From Selaginella moellendorffii (taxonomy: Eukaryota > Streptophyta > Lycopodiopsida > Selaginellales > Selaginellaceae): a stretch of DNA of 64,000 nt. Positions 58,531 through 64,000 of this stretch are shown here, piece after piece; the stretch's first letter is position 1, and each line of letters starts with the position of its first letter. Below the pieces are notes generated by a model. That model saw only the letters and a program-made list of their open reading frames with translations, was not told the origin of the DNA and did no database searches. Made by a program: the position numbers and the translations under genes. The stretch spans positions 1 through 64,000 of the forward strand of contig NW_003314352.1 in NCBI RefSeq assembly GCF_000143415.4, written 5' to 3'.

Positions 58531-58628
58531 GCACGATCAAGAAATCCACCAAGGGTGAGTTTTGATTTGATTGCTTTCACTTCCATTTTTTTCTTCTTGC
58601 TTCTTTCTTGATTGCTTCTTTAGGGCTG

Positions 58629-58825
58629 GCCACCTTAGGCAGTTTTGCTAGCCAAGAGGCTGAGGTTATTTGAATAACATCAGCCCCTCGGGTGGCCAAA
58701 TTGCCCGAGGTCGAGCCCAAGCTAGCCACCTTGGGTAGTTTTGTTGGCTGAGGGGCGAAGGTTATTTGAATAACCTCAGCCCCTTGGGCAGGAAAACTGC
58801 CCGAGGTGGCCAGCCCGCGCTGTTG
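58629..58825. repeat. Tandem pair of about 96-bp units with a central palindrome
   Basis: Two units begin GCCACCTT at 58629 and 58725. Each carries GGTTATTTGAATAACNTC flanked by CAGCCCC and GCCCGAGG. Confidence 0.75.
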
Positions 58826-58916
58826 GTTGTTGGAGCCAAGAAGACACGAGAAGTTTAATTCGGCACTGACAACGACATCACAACATGTCCATTGGCATAA
58901 CAGAGACACATTTACT

Positions 58917-59045
58917 TAGAGATTCATTGCCTCCACCACCATCACCTCCACCATCACCACCTCCACCACCACTATCACCATCTCCACCACCTCCATCACC
59001 ACCTCCACGACCACCATCGCCACTGCCACCACCACCATTGCCACA
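58917..59045. repeat. CCACCA/CCATCA microsatellite
   Basis: Irregular trinucleotide repeats of CCA, CCT and TCA. Open frames through it are an effect of composition. Confidence 0.85.
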
Positions 59046-59049
59046 ATCT

Positions 59050-59501
59050 CGGATGTGATGCCGTTGTTCCTGGCATGCAAAAAGAGATTAGAAACATACC
59101 GATATTTGTTGCAAGGCCATGCTGTTTAAACAAGTTGTATATATCCGGGTTGACATACTTGGATGCTATGCAGACAAGGTTCGTCTGCTGCAACGGCAAA
59201 GTGGGATTTCTTTGATCAAGTCACAAGGGCCGGGCCACTTGAGTGCCTCAAGTGTTTGGTGAATTATTTTTTCCCTTGTCTGCATAACAGTTTCTTGGAA
59301 GCACTTGTCCACCACATTGTCAAGAAGGTCTGCAACTCTTTCAGCTTCAGATTGTTCCTCAAGTTCCCTATCGTAAACACCACTAGATTGCCCAACTTCA
59401 GGGATTTGCACTGGTGGTGGGCCAGTGTGGAGTAAAGGTGGAGGTGGTAGTGGTGATGGTGGGGGCGGTGGTGGTGGCAGTGGCGGCGGGGGCAGAGGCA
59501 A
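59050..59501 (-). CDS. Hypothetical gene with polyproline start
   Basis: From ATG 59501 the frame reads a polyproline stretch, then VYDRELEEQSEAERVADLLD and TREKIIHQTLEALKWPGPCD, ending near 59166. An overlapping frame continues LVCIASKYVNPDIYNLFKQH to a possible donor near 59100. A frameshift or undetected intron would be needed to join them. Not recognised; the polyproline part mirrors a GGT/GGC repeat. Confidence 0.35.
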
Positions 59502-59626
59502 TAGTGGCAGGCTGGGATCCTATTTAGAGGAGGAAGTCCTTAGAATTTGATAACATGCTTATCAAACATTCTGAGACTCAACAACTTGCTTTTATAGATC
59601 TATTCTATGTCCCCAATAACACAACT

Positions 59627-60150
59627 ATAGCACATGTGATCATGGGATGAGATTTGGATATATTGTCACCGTGGATCCTTGGAACTTTGGGGGATAAATG
59701 GGGATAAAATAGCCACTAAGGGCTCTTTTATTAAACAATTGCCCCTTTTCCAGTTGGCTTAAGGGGAGAGAGATAAGGTGCGCTACAGTTGGTATCAGAG
59801 AAAATGGCATGGGTTTGATTCCCATTGATTAGTGGCTACTTAAAAATATAATATACCTTTGAGCAAGGTATATTCCTACCCCTAAATTTGAAATCGTACG
59901 TATTAGGCATCCATGCATATGTCCTTCCTCTTGTGTGGAGTATCCACCGTGGGATTATAGTGCGGGTGGATGACTAGTTACCTCATATGGAGAATATTGA
60001 CATCTTTAAAGGGGGGTTGGGGGGTGAGTGTAGCACATGTGATCATAGGATGAGATTTGGATATACTATCACCGTGGATCCTTGAAACCTTGGGGGATAA
60101 ATGTGGATAAAATAGCCACGAAGGGCTCTTTTATCAAGCAATTGCCCTTG
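59627..60150 (+). mobile_element. TRIM-like miniature LTR element
   Basis: The left terminal repeat is 59627-59787 (TATAGCACATG...GTGCGCTACA). A PBS TGGTATCAGAG follows at 59790-59800, then about 210 bp, a polypurine tract (AAAGGGGGGTTGGGGGGTGAG without its ends, 60008-60028) and a second repeat starting TGTAGCACATG at 60029. The second repeat is cut at about 60150 by a family D LTR. With 161-bp repeats and about 240 bp inside, it fits terminal-repeat retrotransposons in miniature. Confidence 0.82.
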
Positions 60151-62943
60151 GGGGGGGGGGGTTCCATATACAAGAAGGGTTCTTATATCTAAACCACTAT
60201 CTCTACTATCTCTATTATATATTTGGAACCCTCTATAGGAACCCCCTTATAGCTATAGGGGGTTCCAAATATATAGTAGAGATAGTGGGTAGGTTGGGCA
60301 TGGCTAACCAACCTAAGGCATAGTTTAGCTTTTACTTGCATGTCTATCCTTGTTTTGTATTTGGCTTAGGTCTAAGCCCAAGTTCCATTCCATAATAGTT
60401 GGTGGAGTACCCATGTCCTTGTGTTAGGCCATCGGTATGCCAAAATAGCACTAGACTTTGTTTGGCTCTATTTTACATGCTAGTTCTGGCAATGGGATGT
60501 TGGTTGCTTTAGGACTATTCCAAATTGCTCCAGGCTCCTTTCCCTTTGCTCCTTAGGCTGTATGTTTGGGAGTTGCTCCATGGTTTGGTTCTGTCACTTT
60601 TTGGCTCCATTCTTAGGAGTTTGACACCGTTCCTTCATTCAGTGGCCCAAAGCCCTGAACCTCGGGTTCCACACCATTGTCCTATGGACATGTGGCATAT
60701 AACACATGGCATATAAAGAGTTTAGGTTCCGCTTCATAGTTATTGTATGGTAAATCACTATAGAATAAAGGGTAAAAACCATGTGCACTACATTTGGTAT
60801 TAGAGAATGAGTCTCAATGAGTACTATCCAATGCGGTTGGGCAACTAGTCTCGTTGCATACGCAGAGATGAAAACAATGATCCAAGTGGGTACACATTGG
60901 GTGCAAAGACTTCGCAATCATTCCTTGGGTATGGATTTGGTTACCTTTTTATACCGTAATAATGTGAGCTTGCTCTTGGGCTCATAAGAGGGATTGAGAT
61001 TTTCCATTTACACGAATTTGTGATTGGGCTCGTGAGTGAGGCACATTAGCAACTCAAGGTTACACTTTGAGTTGGCAGAATTAATGCTAACCTATCGGTG
61101 GTTCCATGAGTTGTTCCAATGGTTCCATGAGTTGTTCTGTATATCGTGGGTTAAAAGTAAACCTTTCTCTAGGTTTGCTATGAATGGTAAATAGGCTAGT
61201 CCGTAGCTATTTAGCACGGCACTAGTGGATCCTTCCTAGCCATGATTACAAGTGGACTAACCAAGACTATAGAGATTAGTTTATTGGTTCAAGTAGTCAT
61301 TACCGTGCTTTTTCATAAACTTTTCTTAGATTGGATTGAAAGCAGTGCAAATGCAAGCTTGAGGCTTGGTCAAAGATGAAACCGAAAAGAGAGTCATCGG
61401 GGATGAAGGATTAAACATGTAAATCATTTCCTCTTCTTGGAGAGATAATTTGCAACGAGATGTTAACTCAATGCTTGTGTTCATATCATGCAATCAAGAG
61501 TCCTTACCTTGATGCATGTTGGTTATGTTAGTCTTACAAATGGCAAGTTGTGGGATAGATAGTGGTGAAGTGCTATACCATTTTGTCTAGGCTTGTTATT
61601 AAAGATTTGGGTTGCAATGCTCAATTCTTTTCTAGGGAAACTTGCTATTGCTCCTAGAGTACCTTGGTGATAGATTAATTTTGAGTTTGGTCTAAAAGAG
61701 AGTGGCATGAGCTTGTCTATGTTGTGAACAAAAGTTAGTGGTGTTCAATGTTATAAATCTCTATCAATGAAGTGTGGCATTTGTGTTGCATTTTGTTGAT
61801 TTGAGTTGGCACTTGATATTCACATAAACTTTTGAAGTAATGACATTAGTATTGCTCGTGGTGTTGCTTGATTGATGATCAAGACATTGTGATTTTTATA
61901 TCATATCCATGTGATAGTGAGTAATGTGTTTACGAAGTTGCTTGGTTAAATAATGATCAACCCCAAAGTGGTTAATAGTGAGGCTAGTCTACTTGCACGA
62001 AGTAGCATTGTAGTAGCTTTGACTGGATTCTCGATAGTGGTCCATTATGCTAAGTTTAAGTTGGTACCTTGATCGTTGAGAGTTTGCCCATTGAGGTGTT
62101 AGAAAAGATTATAACATTCATTTGCTATGGCTTGTTAGTTGATCCGTTAGCATTTGGAGGAAATTGTTGGATGGAGAAAGTGTGTAGTTGAGGCATTGAT
62201 ATTGCTAACACTTGTTAGTGGAAGTGGCATTGTTATTTCAAGTGATGAGGAATTTTTCCTTAAAGCTTGATTTTCCATATTATTTTTCTTGTTAGTGTTT
62301 TAACTTCACATTGGATCTTAAAGGTGGTTGAAGAAGAGTGTTAATGTAATGTGGATGTTTGAAGATATGATCTTTAAGATCAAGCCTTGGATGTTCATTT
62401 TGCATTTTTGCGGATATCGGTGTTGGATATAAAAAATGTGGGCAAGATGTTAGAGGCTTAGGCATACTATGAGTCATGAGAATTAATGTTGAGGTGAACC
62501 TATGTGAAGTTATTAGTAGGAGGAAGTTGGTTGAATCTTGAAAGTTTGTATTCCTGGACTGAGAATCATTTTTTCTCTATGATGGAAAAATCTCCACAAA
62601 TTTTCTTAGACTTTACCAATAGCTAATTTGTTGATCACTTTGTCCAAAAACCATTCCGTTTTCGTAAGCCAGTACAAACTAGTGAAGGGGTTAGAGTTGA
62701 CTTTGGTTGGCTTATATCTTAGTAGATAGTTTGTATGATGCAACCTGAAAGAGATGCTAACTTTTGGGGTTAAGGCAATTGAGTTGGATAGAATCTGGAG
62801 TTCGTGTAGAAAAGTGGCTGTTGCGCTTTTCTAGAAAGGTGACATTTGTGCCTTTCTTTTATAGTATTATGCTTGGTGGTAAGTTGCACCTTGCATTTTG
62901 TTATACTTTATGAGAGTAGTGAACTCTCATTGATCTTGACTTG
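60151..62943 (+). mobile_element. Family D non-coding element, second copy
   Basis: A 5'-truncated 5' LTR (60151-60792, ending GTGCACTACA) is followed by a PBS-like TGGTATTAGAG (60795-60805) and about 2.1 kb of AT-rich DNA without genes. Opposite in orientation to the copy at 40474-45130. Ends at a family A LTR at 62944. Confidence 0.75.
60195..60287. repeat. Imperfect inverted repeat in the family D LTR
   Basis: CACTATCTCTACTAT...TATTTGGAACCC (60195-60231) is repeated in reverse as GGGGTTCCAAATATATAGTA and GAGATAGTG (60258-60287) around a 26-bp loop. Confidence 0.8.
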
Positions 62944-64000
62944 TGTAATCCACAAATTTTTCCTTTTCACTTTGCCAGCTTACCTCGTTTATCCGTCCAA
63001 CACTACCTTGGTTTTTGCTAAGTTCCTTTGCCAAAGTTCCCGCCTATGGTACCAGTTCCTACTTGGTCCTACTTGGTTTCAGCTATTCACTACACAAGCA
63101 ACGGAGCATTAGTCACCCATCCACGGATTCCCAAATCTCTCCCAATCTCCCTCGCCGGGTTACATTGGACTTAAGGTTTGGTTATACTCCCTGCAAGCAC
63201 AAGTAGCTAAGCACACCAAGCCTCCAGGTTCCTAACATCCCTTGGTACCACAAGACTTGATCATGGGACCCTCTAAATCCCAAGTCTTAGGTGCAACCCT
63301 TGCTTGGGGATGCCGGGGCGAAACACCATGGCCTAATGGCCCGGTATGGGTACCTCTACCCCCCCACTTACATTCTGAAGGAAGGCCCAAGCCCCTAAGA
63401 AGGGTGAGGATCAATGAGCCACAATGTACTCAAGTGGGGCACCACTCCACATGAGCAGGGAGCACCGCAGTCGGTTTCCCTTTCGGGAGTGGGAGCTACT
63501 CTTGAGCACTTCCTTGGGTGGCCCTTCTAGCACCACCCGAGTCCATGCTCACTCCCACCCAAAGCCCCTCGGCCCCAGTCTCAACCTCAAGTTAGTTTGG
63601 AAGCCCCACTAAAGAGTTCCTTCAAGACTGGTTCTTGGACCTCACTATCCCTACTATACTTTTGGAACCCCCTACACCCCCCCCCCCCCCCCAGGATACG
63701 CACGCTTTGGGCTTTCACCCCTTGACCTGTATTAGTACTCGGACTCGGTCTCGGACTCGACTTTGGATTTGGTCTCGGACTTGATCTTGGACCCGATCTC
63801 GGACTCGACTTCGAACTCGACCTCAGACTTGGTCTTGAACCCGATCTCAGATCTCAGACTCCATCTCGAACTCAGTCTCCGAGTTGGCCTCGGACTCGAT
63901 TCCGAACTCCATCTCGAACTCGGTCTCAGAGTCAGTCTTGGACTTGATTTCAGACTCGATCCCATCCAATGAACTCTTTGTCATTTTGGTCATGCTTTCG
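62944..64000 (-). repeat. Family A LTR, runs off the window
   Basis: Starts TGTAATCCACAAATTTTTCC and follows the solo LTR at 34295 through the C-run (63677-63693), the GCTTTGGGCTTTCACCC module and the hexamer region, to TTGTCATTTTGGTCATGCTT at the edge. No PBS lies to its left, so it is a 3' or solo LTR in minus orientation. Confidence 0.88.

Noticed and set aside
58121-58552. Repetitive Cys/Ser/Pro-type ORF across the minisatellite
   Set aside because: Open only because units are 21 or 24 bp. The opposite strand is equally open and no conserved flank exists.

Overview
This is nuclear DNA from a land plant, most likely a lycophyte of the Selaginella type. That is an inference from content, not a database match. 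The reasons are very short introns (about 45-60 nt), an intronless DYW-class PPR gene, compact genes only about 50-110 bp apart, plant versions of FAS1 and GINS PSF3, and Ty3/gypsy elements primed by initiator tRNA-Met.

Region 1 (1-12.6 kb) is gene-dense euchromatin. It holds a partial PH-domain/coiled-coil/proline-rich gene (-), a DYW PPR editing-factor gene (+), a convergent S-type PPR gene (-), the CAF-1 large subunit FAS1 (-, ten exons reconstructed, 468 aa), the GINS subunit PSF3 (+, six exons, 192 aa) and a GT31 beta-1,3-galactosyltransferase (+, eleven exons, 399 aa). FAS1 and PSF3 both act at the replication fork. They diverge from a 108-bp shared promoter that carries an E2F-type site.

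Region 2 (13-19.4 kb) is decaying DNA. It contains a broken G-type lectin receptor-kinase gene whose membrane/juxtamembrane part lies inverted beside it, then AT-rich DNA with faint relics.

Region 3 (19.4-64 kb) is nested transposons. Four LTR families are named here A-D. A is an autonomous Ty3/gypsy element (19471-25291). Its pol is one frame with about 20 stop codons, one frameshift and two apparent spliceosomal introns inside the integrase. B is a non-autonomous element with the same primer-binding site: a truncated copy at 25292-28073 and a complete copy with target-site duplication at 48162-55686. C is a minus-strand gypsy fragment (36495-40300). D is an AT-rich non-coding element present in two opposite orientations (40474-45130 and 60151-62943). 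There is also a family A solo LTR with perfect target duplication (34290-35456), two more A LTR pieces, and a miniature TRIM-like element (59627-60150).

Two DNA-transposon-like genes are buried among these. One (28805-31946, -) encodes a large DUF7869-like protein of about 1,009 codons with one internal stop. Around it, and only there, lie about 14 copies of a 24-bp degenerate palindrome (half-site AATGGCATGAGG). This gene plus its palindromes is the best candidate for an undescribed mobile system. The other (46834-57390, -) is a SWIM-type transposase pseudogene, split when the complete B element inserted a few bases inside one of its introns.

All identifications come from reading the sequence and remembered family features; no search was run. 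Exon models for FAS1, PSF3, the galactosyltransferase and the DUF7869-like gene are supported by GT-AG boundaries and total lengths divisible by three.
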